Of a stretch of DNA of 64,000 nucleotides, positions 23,046 through 34,200 are shown piece after piece. The stretch spans positions 1 through 64,000 of the forward strand of contig JAWWNJ010000032.1 in NCBI GenBank assembly GCA_037176885.1. The letters are read 5' to 3'. Both the position numbers and the translations under genes were made by a program. The stretch comes from Favolaschia claudopus. Its lineage: Eukaryota > Basidiomycota > Agaricomycetes > Agaricales > Mycenaceae. How positions within the stretch are numbered: position 1 is the stretch's first letter; the number at the start of each line of letters is the position of its first letter. The notes under the pieces were generated by a model that did no database searches, was not told the origin of the DNA, and saw only the letters and a program-made list of their open reading frames with translations.

Positions 23046-24205
23046 CTCCTCGAATTCTGAAAATTTTGTTCCTCTTCGCCGCTCGTCTGCGCAGCCGGTG
23101 GCGCATCGTTTTGTACGCGCCGCACCTGCCGCCGCTGACCTCTGGGGAAGGTAGGGACGACCACCCGCTTCGAAGTGGAGGGGTCGGTCAGAGTCAGGAA
23201 CTGGTTCCCGTCAGAAGTATTTTTGATACCGCTGGCGGTCAGAATTTCGAAGGGCCGCCCCAGCAGCACTTTGTACGCCGGGTTCCGTATAACATGCACT
23301 TGTAGGTACACTGTCATATCGCCGAACCTGAAGGGGACGTTCCTCGCTAACCCGACTGACTTTTCGGTTTGCCCGTTGGCGCTCATCATGTGGATACAGT
23401 TATCCGGGTCCCAACTGACTCCCAGCTCGGTGGCTACCGACAGGGCCATGGACACTATCTGTGATCCACCATCCAGAATGCATTCGACTTCGGCGGCCCC
23501 ATGAATGAGCGGGAAGACCACTCTCAGGGCCGCTGATTCTCCAGCAGAAGCTTCGGAGATCGCGACGAAGATTTCTCTCACCGGCTCACCATCGGCTACC
23601 GACTGCCAATATTGCACTGCCGGGTCGACAGTGATGAGAGCTCCCGCTGGCATGAGTCCATCGGCCACAGTTGAGACCTGAACTAATGCTTCGTAAGGGA
23701 GGTCCTCCAAGGCTACGCTGGAGGACTCATCATCTTCGTCGGCTTCTTTCTCTGCGTGGCTAATCAATTGCTCGAGGGTGACTCGAACAGCGGGCGAGAC
23801 TCTCTTCTTCGAGAGCAACGCCTTAGCCTGACGCAGCAACTTCGGGCTGAGAGCGAACAGCCTCCCCAGCGGGAGTGCTATTTCCAGGTTTCCAAAGATC
23901 TCCTTTATCAAGGATTCGACCTCCTCATCTTCCTGGTCCTCTACGGGCGCCTTCAACTCGTAGTTCTTTTCGTTGGCCGCTGGCGGCGCATTTCCCGCCG
24001 GCCGAACTCTGGGTTCGTTGGGCCTTTTAGCTGGCTTGACCGGGGGAACGTTCCTATACGGAAGTTCCGGCGGCTGAGTGCCATTCTGTTCTTCTGTCTC
24101 CTCCCGCTCCTTTTCCTTGGTCTCCACGATCGGCGGCTGTGCTTCGACAGCGGGCTTTCGCAGCGTCCTCGGTTTGTAGGGCAACTTCGGCATCACAACT
24201 TCCAT
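23042..24205 (-). CDS. Gypsy aspartic protease frame
   Basis: A 387-codon frame between gag and pol. A proline- and charge-rich N-terminal half precedes a retropepsin-like domain: VECILDGGSQIVSM (about residues 235-248) and VLLGRPFEIL (about 315-324). The active site reads D-G-G-S instead of the usual D-S/T-G; some retroelement proteases vary here, but activity would need checking. The frame ends within the TTGA that begins pol, while the gap to gag is 86 bases. It may therefore be made separately or through a frameshift. Confidence 0.8.
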   Translation of the reverse strand: MEVVMPKLPYKPRTLRKPAVEAQPPIVETKEKEREETEEQNGTQPPELPYRNVPPVKPAKRPNEPRVRPAGNAPPAANEKNYELKAPVEDQEDEEVESLIKEIFGNLEIALPLGRLFALSPKLLRQAKALLSKKRVSPAVRVTLEQLISHAEKEADEDDESSSVALEDLPYEALVQVSTVADGLMPAGALITVDPAVQYWQSVADGEPVREIFVAISEASAGESAALRVVFPLIHGAAEVECILDGGSQIVSMALSVATELGVSWDPDNCIHMMSANGQTEKSVGLARNVPFRFGDMTVYLQVHVIRNPAYKVLLGRPFEILTASGIKNTSDGNQFLTLTDPSTSKRVVVPTFPRGQRRQVRRVQNDAPPAAQTSGEEEQNFQNSRS

Positions 24206-24291
24206 TTTCTTTCCTACAGGCGGGCGTACTTGTCTGTTCTCCGGGGGCTTATCCGCACTGGGTTTCCCCTTTGCCCCCTTCCTTGAACTCT

Positions 24292-26223
24292 CTAAAAATG
24301 CTCTCCTTCGGCGCTGTTCCCCGTTCGGGAAGGACCAGCCCCGTTGGGAGAGCGAGAGTTCGCTGAGACAGCCGCCAGCAGAATTGCAACAGCGTTGGCG
24401 TCGAATTGCGGCGGGGGAGATTGGCTTTGATGAGCCACAAGGGGTGGTTGAACACCCCCTGATCCATGCGACTGGAGTTGCGTCACTTGCCGCTGGAGGT
24501 TTACTTGCTCAGCTCGCAAGGAAACCAATTCTTCTTCTCTCGGGTCATAGTAGAATTCCTCGTTCTGGCTGAACGCGGCTTGCGCGGCTTCCAGCTCCTG
24601 CTCGTCCATGTCAAGAACGGAGAGCTGAGCGAAGACAGACTGGTAGTTTTGCGCAGCGGCCGTGGGTTGGGCGGCCGGGCGGTACTCCTCTACCTGCTGC
24701 TTCTTGGACTTGTGCCCGTCTTTCGGGATTGGTATCCCATCGGGGAAACAGTCTCTGAACCCTACGACCTTCATCTTTCCACTCCCTATGTGGGCTTGCC
24801 GAATGAGACACTTATCTCTAAAGTGCCCAAACTTGTCGCAATAAAGACACCCCTGATCCGCCAGGTTCCCTTTGAATTGCACGGTTGGCATTCGCGGGAA
24901 GGACTGGGAGTCAGCGGCGCCTGGGACTCTGCCCGGTAGGGACTTATAGAAGGACTCCAACTCGGCCATCCTCTTCTTGGTCGCGGCGTCGATCTCTTTT
25001 AATTGGGAGGTCTGGTTATCCAGCCGCTCCATCATAGTGACGACCGACACCTTAATCGTCTCAAGAAGGGACTTGTTAGGGTCCTCCTCTTCTTTCTTTA
25101 CCGTCACGTTTGGGTGAGGTAGTATGGATCGCCCGCTCGACGCCTTTCCAGACCCGCTGGCGTTCTTGGACTTGCTCGAGTATCCCCGGTCAGAGGCGCC
25201 AAAGAACTCAGAGTTAGCGGTCGAGCGTTTTGCGATTCTTTTGGCTTCAGTCATGACCTCGGCCAGCGTCCATGTGCGGACCTCTGGCTCGTCAGCATCA
25301 TCCCCGGCAGCGGGAGGTTTCCGCTCGAGGTTCTCCAGAATCCGTTCCTTAAACTCTGGACTCAACTTGGAGAAGAACATCGGGAGAGCCTCCCGGTGCG
25401 AAATTAATTTCGAATCGAGAAGCTTGTTCGCCTCGACGTTCATGACGCGCATTAGGCGCATGAGTTCGTCTTCATCGTCCCGGTCGATCCCCTCTTCCGT
25501 GAACTTACGAAGCTGCCGGTGCAATTTCTGCACAGAGCCCTTCTTTTGGTCGACTACGGACGGGTAATTTTCCAGGATTTCTTTCTTAAAGTCGTCGAAC
25601 TTCTTGGAATACGAGGCGAATTGCCGCCACTCCTCGGCGGTTGCCTGAGCAGTATAGCGGCAGACAAACTCGTTCTTTTTATCATCCGGCGTCTCATCTA
25701 ATTCCATCATACGCTCCACATGGTCCAGGAAACGAACAAGTTCCTCCGGCTCTTCCTCTTTGAAGAGCGGGGCGTTCCTGTCCCATGGTTCCGGCGCGCG
25801 CTTCTTTCCTCGAACGACAGGGTTGTTGTTGCCGTCGTCAGCCATCGGATTATTTGAAGGGGTTGGTGAAGTGTTGAGTAGTGGTGAAGAGACAGACGAA
25901 AGAGTCGTTGACGACTGGGTAGCTGCACCGTCGGGCGTAACAGGTCTTGTGCCGGGCGGTTGAGTTGTGGTTTGTTGTTCCAGCGGAGCAGAGGGGCTCA
26001 ACGACTGGGTTTGGCGGGTACGATAAGCGTGAGCTTGGGTTCGTCCGCGCAGAGAATAGAGTTCCCGGGCAAGAGCAACAGGCGGGCGGGAAGGATCGTC
26101 AGTCTCGAGTTCGAGAGCAGCGGCGGCGGCACGTAGGCTAGTGTTGGTTGACCGAGGTTTTGGTGGTGGTGCTCTAGCGGATCGTCCTTCTGAAGCCACG
26201 TCTCTTCCGAAACTAAATGGCAA
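24292..26223 (-). CDS. Gypsy gag polyprotein
   Basis: An open frame of 643 codons. It holds a disordered N-terminus rich in serine, threonine and proline, a helical capsid-like middle, and a nucleocapsid knuckle CLYCDKFGHFRDKC (C-x2-C-x4-H-x4-C, around residue 460). The frame's first codon is TTG, and the first in-frame ATG begins MADDGNNNPVVRG (about 25845), which may be the true start. It packages the element RNA into virus-like particles in the cytoplasm. Glutamine- and alanine-rich stretches lie near the C-terminus, with a coiled-coil-like segment (VNLQRQVTQLQSHG). Confidence 0.85.
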   Translation of the reverse strand: MPFSFGRDVASEGRSARAPPPKPRSTNTSLRAAAAALELETDDPSRPPVALARELYSLRGRTQAHAYRTRQTQSLSPSAPLEQQTTTQPPGTRPVTPDGAATQSSTTLSSVSSPLLNTSPTPSNNPMADDGNNNPVVRGKKRAPEPWDRNAPLFKEEEPEELVRFLDHVERMMELDETPDDKKNEFVCRYTAQATAEEWRQFASYSKKFDDFKKEILENYPSVVDQKKGSVQKLHRQLRKFTEEGIDRDDEDELMRLMRVMNVEANKLLDSKLISHREALPMFFSKLSPEFKERILENLERKPPAAGDDADEPEVRTWTLAEVMTEAKRIAKRSTANSEFFGASDRGYSSKSKNASGSGKASSGRSILPHPNVTVKKEEEDPNKSLLETIKVSVVTMMERLDNQTSQLKEIDAATKKRMAELESFYKSLPGRVPGAADSQSFPRMPTVQFKGNLADQGCLYCDKFGHFRDKCLIRQAHIGSGKMKVVGFRDCFPDGIPIPKDGHKSKKQQVEEYRPAAQPTAAAQNYQSVFAQLSVLDMDEQELEAAQAAFSQNEEFYYDPREEELVSLRAEQVNLQRQVTQLQSHGSGGVQPPLVAHQSQSPPPQFDANAVAILLAAVSANSRSPNGAGPSRTGNSAEGEHF

Positions 26224-28188
26224 AATCTTCTATAGCGGGCCTGGAGCTATTGGCTCAACGGGCGGGTGTATATTCTATTCTCGAGTCAACCGGCGGATGG
26301 TTCGTGCTAGGTTATAGCAGCGTCCACAAGCGATTTCTTTCGACTTGACACAAATAATCTGTCACCCCTCGCGGTGGGCTCCAGATGAAACGGTGCGTGT
26401 AGGTGTAGGCGTGAAATATACCGAAATATAAAATCACAAAATCTAATCCAATACGACGTGTGTGTGTGTGTGTTCGGGGTGGCGGGAGCACGTATCGTCC
26501 CTCAGAATACTTGTGCAAGCTTCAATCAATCAAGGTCGCTACGTTTGAGCGGGACGAACTACTAGATTGTCTAGCGAGAACGTAGCGGGCGAAACGATTC
26601 GCAGCGGGAGAAGCGAAGAGTCACTCTTTCTGAGACTTCGAAATGAGAAATTCTGAGTCTAGCGGGGAGGGTCTCCGTGCCAATAGAAAAGCGTCGCCCG
26701 GTAGTGGATCGTCAACCGGCAAGAAGCTTTCTGGATGACAACCGGCGGGCAGAAGGCGCGGCTCAGCGGGACGGGGTTCTTATACGACTGGCGCGGCTCT
26801 GGCGAGAAGCGGGGCTCTTATGTCGATGGCGCGGACACTAACAGTGACCCGGGCAGTTACACCACTACGCGGCGGCGGGCTCGAACGGGGGTCTTGGTTA
26901 TACCGCGGAACGGCTGGCACACGGGGCGTCGACGGCGCGGAATCAAGCTCGAACGGGGGTCTTGGTTATACCGCGGAACAGCAAGAAACGGGGCTTCGTA
27001 TTTCAGGAGGGCTCGGGCTCAAAGGCTGGCGGGGCTCTCAAAGTTCTGGCGGCTCGGTATGCCACAAGTCTTTCCGTATCACTCGAATCTCTCTCAGATA
27101 TCAAGTCTAGTCTCTTTCAAAGTTCAATTCAAATTCTAGAGTCCGCTACAAACTGCCCTTGTCTACGGGTAGGTAATTGACTGAGTAACAAAAAGTACAC
27201 CGGGAGATTAAATACATGCAGCGGGAGCAGAAACGACCAAATAAAATCATGATGAGAGAGCGTCCAAGAGTGATGCCGCGCCCGCTGGGAACCAATGGTA
27301 TGTTCAGGATTGCGAGTCGTGAGTGAAAAGACTGCCTCCCGGAGAAAGTCCATGCGGGCGGGTGGGTATTGCGCCTTATTGCAGTGCAATGGCGTGCTGG
27401 TTGCCATGTCTTCAAGGAGAGACACGAAATATCTTCTTCATAATGGCTGCTTGCCGCTGGTCGAGCAAAGGTCAAGTTCACCTCCCGCCGTCCGTACTGG
27501 TGGCGGCTCGAGTGCGGTCAAGTTCTTCTAAGTTCTTCTGTCATCAGGAAAGAGGCTCCCGCTTGAAGCAGGGCAAGCCGATATAATCCAAAGGTTCGCC
27601 ACTCGCCGAGAGACTCCCCGATATCAACGGTATTTGACACCGGCATCGTCGGTTGGTCTCCCCGCTAGTGAACCCGAGGCAGCCGATGCTCCCCGGTTGA
27701 TCCAGTCCACTCGCCGGCCCTAGTCGGGTCCTCGGCGATAAGCCCGCTGCTCGTGTAGGATCAAGTCTTCCTTGATCTGGCCCTCCCGTGAGGTCTTGTT
27801 CGACCCGCCGAAGGTGATGTTCCCGGCGGCATGTCCCCACCGGTACTAATGAGTTCCTCTGTCCTTCAGCCTGATTCGTCTATGGTGGTTCGGCGGGTTA
27901 GCGCCTAACATCGGGGTTTTGGTAATTCCTCTTGGTGGCCTCCGGCACCTCGAGGCAACGGTTTCCCGCTACGCTCTTGGCCCAACAGTAGTAGTAGTTG
28001 AAGTCAGAGTCCCGTTCCCATGTTTAGGGAGACGTCGCTAAGCTCTCGCTACCAGATGATGATGTCCCGCTGGCTTATCGGCCATCCTAAGCAATAAGAT
28101 ACTACCCTCGAGGTAGAGTATATCTTCTGTGATCCTAGCCTCACTTCCTCCCGCTGATAGGTACAGAAATCGATAAATTTCGGTGGTT
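26224..28188. other. Retroelement leader and possible LTR region, non-coding
   Basis: Almost 2 kb with no convincing protein. It has many GCGGG/CCCGC words up to about 28,155, a short GT microsatellite (about 26458-26473) and a 33-base direct repeat. Open frames near 26.7-27.1 kb are arginine/glycine-rich and look like by-products of GC-rich repeats. This is where the 5' LTR, promoter and primer-binding site of the gypsy element should lie. Confidence 0.5.
26879..26979 (+). repeat. 33-base direct repeat, 68-base period
   Basis: A 33-base unit that begins GCTCGAACGGGGGTC and ends TTATACCGCGGAAC is found unchanged at 26879-26911 and 26947-26979. It lies in the leader of the gypsy element and could be a regulatory or packaging repeat. 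Confidence 0.9.
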
Positions 28189-29162
28189 TCACGCGTAGCC
28201 GCTGAGCGGCCCTATCAGCGTGCCTTCTGTTCTCACTCTCATCAGCGACGAGGACTGGCGAGAAAGGATACAAAAACCAACCTTGGGCTCATTGTAGTCG
28301 AGGCCGACTCCGCCAGACAAGATCTGCACCTCATTGGCATACTCACATCGACCCCTCAAGCTCTCGAACTCTGTGGCAAGCATCTGGCCGATAGGCTCCA
28401 CTGTCTTCTTCCTCCACGTCGAGATTGTGGGACAACCAGCGAAGATTACGGCCGCCCTGCTACGCGCTGCGACCACGCGGACGTCTCTGCGTGAGGGAAG
28501 AAAGTGCTTGTCAACGAGTGTTCGCCAGTTAAACAATTAAGGGAGAACTCTTACCGGCCGGTGGTCTCGTAATAACGGAACCCATATCGTGAGTAGTCTC
28601 CTGCGACCTCGTCGAAGTGATAGTGGCGTTCGTCTATTGGCGCAGACGCGACCTTCGGGCGCCCGGTTACGCGGATGATGCGGCGGCCAGTCCCAGGAAC
28701 CGTGAGTCCCATGCTACGAAGATCGAGAGAGGCTTCCAGCATTGTTCTGAGACGGCGGTGGCGTTCTGCCGCCAGTCGCGTCTTTTCCGCTTGTACGACG
28801 CGCGCATAGTTCGTCGGCGGCCGGTTTGTTTGACGAGAAGACGAGAGATCACGGACCCCGTCGCGTGCAGCTGGGAGTTGACGAGGAGGAGGCGGTGGGG
28901 GTTCATGAGGAAGGGGATCACCAGGATAGGGCAGTGAGGGATCTTGAAGGGCGAGATACTGCTGCAGCCGCAGACGGAGATTATAGTCTAATTCCCCCTC
29001 TATAAAGTTGTGGGCGCCTCTGATGCCGTGGGTAATGAAGGGCTCGATGACCTTCTGCGGCTTGACCTTGGGCTGGGGCTCAGTGGATGGTGGCGTGGTG
29101 GGAGCGGCGTCGGGCACCGAGGAAGCTTGGACAGCGTCGGAGTTGAGCGCAGGGGTCGACAT
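28189..29162 (-). CDS. Unknown protein, divergent partner of the next gene
   Basis: Three exons on the minus strand (29162-28555, 28486-28282, 28254-28189) give 292 residues with consistent phases. The protein starts MSTPALNSDAVQ. It has a disordered proline-rich N-terminus, a helical segment (HNFEGEL-like, then LRLRLQQYLALQDPSLPYP), a polyproline stretch, and a basic region (YARVVQAEKTRLAAERHRR) followed by mixed alpha/beta sequence. No domain recognised. Its 3' end lies about where the GCGGG-rich territory stops, so the mobile unit may have inserted next to this gene. It shares a 496-base upstream region with the next gene, which runs the other way. Confidence 0.55.
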
Positions 29163-29658
29163 CGTGAGATGAGTGGAGGCGGGGGGAGATTCGCAGCGAA
29201 CGGCGGGGGAAGCTCGTGAAGGTTGAGGAGAAAGCTCGCGCAGGTCGAGATTTTCTAAGTACTTTGCAGTGGTAGTTTTTTTCGGTCAAGACCTCAAACG
29301 CGACCAAGCTCTTGGCTACAACCGCACTTCCGGCACGGAGTATCAAGCCCGGATAGACAGGTGGGTCTCCATCACCAGAATCCCCATTTCTCACTTAATG
29401 CATTTTAGCGACGTTGAGAAGTGGGCAACCGGTGATTCAGTTACAGCCAGGAGACTGGTACACGCTCGGTGCTTTTGGTCGGCTGATCTCGAGTTAACGG
29501 CTGCTCGAGATTCAGGGTGAGGGCTATCAAACACGCGTTTTGAAGTGACCCGATTCAATCGCACTCAAAATCCCTTAAAAACCCAGTCTGTGCGACGAAA
29601 GGACAATAACAACTTCGTCCCCACTTTCACTCACCCAACCCGACTTCTCGTGTTTAAT
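29163..29658. promoter_or_regulatory. Bidirectional intergenic region
   Basis: A 496-base region between two divergent start codons. It holds the promoters of both unknown genes. I see no long repeat in it. The part nearest the plus-strand gene is rich in C and A, as is common before basidiomycete starts. Confidence 0.4.
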
Positions 29659-30940
29659 ATGTCTGCTCCTGCTCCTGCTCCTGCTCCCCACCCCGGTCAG
29701 TTCATAACCCGTCCTGTTTGTTGGTTCCTGTACCCACTGACTGACTGTCTGTATATCAGACGTCGAGAAAACGGCCATTACATACGACATGACCACCACC
29801 ACCCTCGTCACCGGTCTTCCTTCGTAAGTACATTCTTTGTCCTTCACCTTTTTACCACATTTACTCATATGTTGCCAGTCTACACAAGGCGGCCCTCATC
29901 CGCAAGATTCGTGATCGTTATTTCCAGTCTGGCCACCCCGACTCCCCCGTTACTACTACCAGCGACCTCGAGCTTCAGGCTCGTGTCAGGGCTTCCTACG
30001 ACTTGACCATCGCCTACTTCAGGAAGCAGCACGCCAGGCATGACGCGGAGGCTGAGGAGGCGGCGGCTATCGCAGCTTTGGAAGATGACATTGGCTCTGT
30101 CTATCATACGTGAGTTCTCGCTATTTGTGCCTCAGATGGAACCGAACGTTAAGTTGTCGATGCATTCAGTGATTCTGATTCTGACGACGACGACAACGAA
30201 GAACCGGATCAAGAGTCCATGATTTTCTGGGACGCGACGCATCCTCTGCCCGCGAACGTTGCCGCCGTCACGGAAGGTCCTCCCGCCGCCGCCGCCGCCG
30301 CCGAGCCCAACGATCCCCTCCCCGCTGTAATCCCCCCCCCCATCCACGAGATCGCCTCGTCCCGTGTGGTGGCGTCCCTCGACGGAGAAGCTAGCGCGCT
30401 TGACGTGATCGGCGTCGGGCATGCTCGTCGCGCTTGGGCTCAGTAAGATCTGATTGCGCTTTCTCTGACAAACTTGCTCACGAAAACTATTTTCCGTCTT
30501 CAGTACCCCTCCTCGGCATGTCATGGGTTATGTGTCCGCCGCCTTGCCCGACACGACGCCTCGCTCTGCGACCTGCGCCTGCGCCACCGCTACCGCCCCT
30601 GCTGCCGCCGCCATCGCGACCTCTGCCGCCGTCACCGCGACCTCTGCCGCCGCCACCGCGACTGCGGGAACCTCTCCGACGCAGTCCCAGTCCGCTGCTC
30701 AAGCTCAACCGGTTCAGATGCATGATCTGCGCGTGAGTAATTGGCTGCACTTTCTTCGTGCCTTGATTCACTGACTTTCTGGGGCAGATCATCAGCGCGT
30801 ATGGGTGGCGCGACGTTCGCTGCCCCTGCACCGACGGCAGGCACAAGCCTTTCCACCGCAAGCAGAGTTTTGCGTTTGAAACGCGCGAGGGGTCGGTGGT
30901 GATCAAGCGTGTTCGCTCAATGCTCGTCCCGTTGAACTGA
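29659..30940 (+). CDS. Unknown alanine-rich protein
   Basis: Six exons (29659-29695, 29760-29823, 29879-30109, 30170-30442, 30504-30732, 30788-30940) give 328 residues; every junction is a consensus site in phase. It starts MSAPAPAPAPHP and has a helical N-terminal region (LHKAALIRKIRDRYF, then LELQARVRASYDLTIAYF). An acidic run (DSDSDDDDNEEPDQE) and a long alanine/threonine-rich low-complexity stretch follow. A short C-terminal module has two close cysteines (DVRCPCTDGRHKPFH). No family recognised. The polyalanine and polythreonine runs come from GCC/ACC triplet repeats around 30275-30300 and 30590-30665. Confidence 0.65.
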
Positions 30941-31297
30941 TCCAACGTCGCGTATTCTACTCTGTAGCTAGTCGTCGCACAAAATGTCTTTTTCTTTGAA
31001 TGATTGCTTTATACGTTGTGAATGGGGCATTGATATTGTGCCTTGAATTTTGACTTGTAGAGAACACTCCATAAAATCCGAATAAGGAAATATGATCCGT
31101 CACGCTAGTGACGCGTTATTCTCTTGCCCTCTTTGCACGTCTCTCTGCTTTTTGGTTCGCTCGCTCTGCTTGGTTTTCTGGTCGGCTGGGCCGCGTTGTC
31201 TCGTGTTTCACATGGGACCCGTCTTCCGGGTGGGCTTGCTTGCTCTCAACACGTCTTGATCTCTCCCCACTCACACTGGCGTTTCTCAATTTCACAG

Positions 31298-34200
31298 GTC
31301 GCCGAGCTCCTGATGGGCTACAGAAATCCGATTCATTCATAGAATATGAAGTTCGCCGAGGAGAAGTGTCAAACGATACGCAGTACTTTGCATCGCAGGA
31401 TGGCAATCGCGTTGTGCGCCAGTCTGTGAATGCTCAGGCGAAGAAACGGAAATTGCGACCGGCTGAGCTGGAAGACCCCTTTGCTACATGGAATCCTCTT
31501 CCTGACGATGGAACGATGCCGTTGGATGAGGGCGGAGGAGGTGAGGCTGAGGAGAGCGGGGCTGGGGAGAAGCGGAAGCGATATGAAAGCTCGGTACATA
31601 TTTTCTTCTTCATTAATTCTTTGCCCATTTGCTTACCGTGTGCGGAACGTGTCTTAGGATGAACCGATGAGAATCTGGCGTGAACACATCAGTCTTTTCT
31701 TGGATGAACTAGTGAGACACGACGCGCCGTACGGTGGGCGGCGGGGGAATCATTGCTCGCTCTGCGAAACGCCTTTCGCCGGGAATGCCTCGCGCTTCCG
31801 CTGTCTTGCGTGTGGAGCATTTGTGCAGTGTCGCGAGTGCTTGGTCGCCCGACATGCGACGTTCCCACTACATTCTCCTGAGGTGAGCAAAGATATCAAA
31901 AGCCGCGTTTTCTGGGAGTCTGAATACGATCATAGGAGTGGAACGGGAGCTTTTGGGCCAGGACGGAGCTGGGGAAGCTTGGCTGCATTTATCAGCTAGG
32001 GCATGGAGGGCTGCGGTGTCCGCACGCCGCTCCCATGGTGCGGGAAATGGTGGTCTTGGATTTTCCACGCATACACACAGTATGCTTTCGCTACTGTGCT
32101 TGCGACGAGTCCGACCGCGTCAACAATTTGCAACAGTTGTTGCGGATGGGTTGGTATCCTGCCTCTACAACTGACCCTCGATCTTGTGCGACATTCGACA
32201 CTCTGGCCACTTTCCGGCTCCTCAACGTCACCAGTGGCGTCAACGTGCAGGATTTCGTTAAATGTATGGAGAAGCGTACGGATGCGACTCGAGTAAACGC
32301 GATTCCAGTAAGTTGTTTTGTCCTGGTGACGCCGCAAAGAGCTGATTGAGGGTTTGTCAGGATCGTTACAAAAGTTTTGGTCTCATGAGTAGACAGTGGA
32401 GCTTTTTGAAGCGCCTGAAGCGTGCGGGGCGCGCGCACGATGCTCTTGGCGTGGCCGGCACGCGAAACGGCGAGTTGGCCGTCCGCTGCTGGGCGTGTCC
32501 CCATGACGGTATCAATCTACCTCTGAATTGGCGAGACGTGTCGCCAGAGTATCAGTACGTGTCGGGTTTTCACTGGGAAGAGCAGAACGAATAATACTGA
32601 CGCTATTTTCTGACAGGTTTCTGTTCATGCTGATCATAGCGGCGGACGCGAATTTTCGCTTGCGACACCGTCTCCGACCCAATGAGCGAGACGACGCGCC
32701 GTTGGGATCGGGATGGGGTTACATGCAGGAAGAGGAACCTTACAAAAAGCACCTGCGGAACTACGTCAATGAAAAAGATGTAAGTCTTTTGCAACTAGGG
32801 GTCGTCTTTCTATCAAACACTCATCCTTCTTCAGGTTAGCTCCTGTATCGCGTTCAAAGCGCTGCTTCAAAAGGACAACAGACTAACGACGGGATTACGC
32901 TCGTCTGGTGTGGGAGGCGTGGTTTGCGCTCGCCATGAGCTGATACGCCCGCTGGGCTTGGGTAACTTACAGAAGGGGGAGAGGTACGTTTTCATGCTTT
33001 TGTAATTGTCGATGATTGTTACTAACGCGTTGCTTCAGATACTCTAACATGGACTACATTATCCTTGCCTCGTTACTAGGGATCACACTGCTTTGGCTGG
33101 CAATATCCTACGACGTCGCCTGCCAATGGCAGGTGAATTTCCCAAGCCGCATGGACAAAATGCCCGAACACCTACGCCTCGATTTAGAAACCATTCAGGT
33201 TCTATTCGCCCTGCCAGTTTGGCATGCCATGGCACATGAACGCAGCTGTCAAGTTCAAAACTCGCTAACTTATACAACCGGCGTTGGACGAACGGATGGA
33301 GAAGGGATCGAGAGGGTATGGTCGCGACTGATTGCGATAGCATGGGCTACACGGGTGATGGGACGCGGGGCTCGAGAGGATGCAATCGAGGATAAAGTGG
33401 ACCATGAGAATTACGAGAAAAACATTAATCAAGGTGCGTACATTCAGCGGAGTGGAACTTGGAATTGCTTGTCTGATTAATGGAGAAGGGGTCGTGCTTC
33501 CTCGGAAGCTCATGGTGGCGATAGCAGAGCGAGACGAGCAGATCGCGGGCTTTCAGCAGGTCGATGCGACACTGGAGGCAGACGTGCGAGACGAGTGGCA
33601 GGGCATTATTGACGCGTGGAAATCGGACCGCAAGAGGAAAAACCCCTACGAGACGGCTACACCAACTCGAGGTGAGTGAGCGTCTCAGCGTCATACTGGT
33701 GGAGAAGCGTGATGCTGACTGTGATTATCAGCCGCGTCTGAGGCTGCGATTCGTCGAGAGCTGGCCAAGGAGGAGTTAGAGGACGCTTCTGGAGGGCGGG
33801 GAGGGCAGCACGGTACGAGCATGACCTCCTTCCTCGTCATGGGCCTGCAGTTAGAAGATGCACAGTAAGTGCATCTGTAAATCGACAGCAATGTTGTTAC
33901 TTACATCTTCTAGATTTCGAATCAAACGGCAAATCGCGCAGCGCGGGCTCCTGGCCTCAGAGCAGAGCGAGCGTCTCGCCGAAATGCGGCGAGCTTTTTT
34001 CTTGAAGCTGCGCAAGTTCCGTCGGCTGCAAGATCTCTATGCGCCGAGCGCTGTTCAGCAACTTGCAGAGGAAGAGGAGGGACGTGACTCGGAGTTGCCG
34101 CCACCCCCAGCAGAGGCGACGACAATATATTTGCCGTCGCGTCTGCCTTCAGCAAGGAGGGAAACTTGTTCTGAGGAGCTAGTGGGGAAGGAGAAGCGTT

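Larger units (their letters stand above)
18957..26223 (-). mobile_element. Ty3/gypsy-type LTR retrotransposon, coding part
   Basis: Three long minus-strand frames in the order gag, protease, pol. Pol has reverse transcriptase, RNase H and integrase in Ty3/gypsy order. All three are open over more than 7 kb, so the element is recent or still constrained. A purine-rich run in element sense (GAAGAAAAGGGGGAC, plus strand about 18763-18777) lies downstream of pol and could be the polypurine tract. I could not find a matching pair of long terminal repeats by eye. A possible primer-binding site on the minus strand (TTGGTTCCCAGCGGG, plus strand about 27281-27295) would put the 5' LTR above 27.29 kb, but this is weak. 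Confidence 0.85.

Noticed and set aside
19200..26141. Plus-strand frames inside the gypsy element
   Set aside because: All lie opposite the gag, protease or pol frames and show no domain; they are antisense shadows.
26735..27139. 134-codon arginine/glycine-rich frame in the gypsy leader
   Set aside because: It overlaps the 33-base direct repeat in two registers and has the composition of a by-product of GC-rich repeats; no intron structure or domain.
17072..27300. Search for long terminal repeats of the gypsy element
   Set aside because: Compared 13.8-14.6 and 17.1-17.5 kb with 26.2-28.1 kb by eye. Only 10-14 base matches were found (for example TCTTCTAAGTTCTT and CGTGCTAGGT), not enough to call LTRs.
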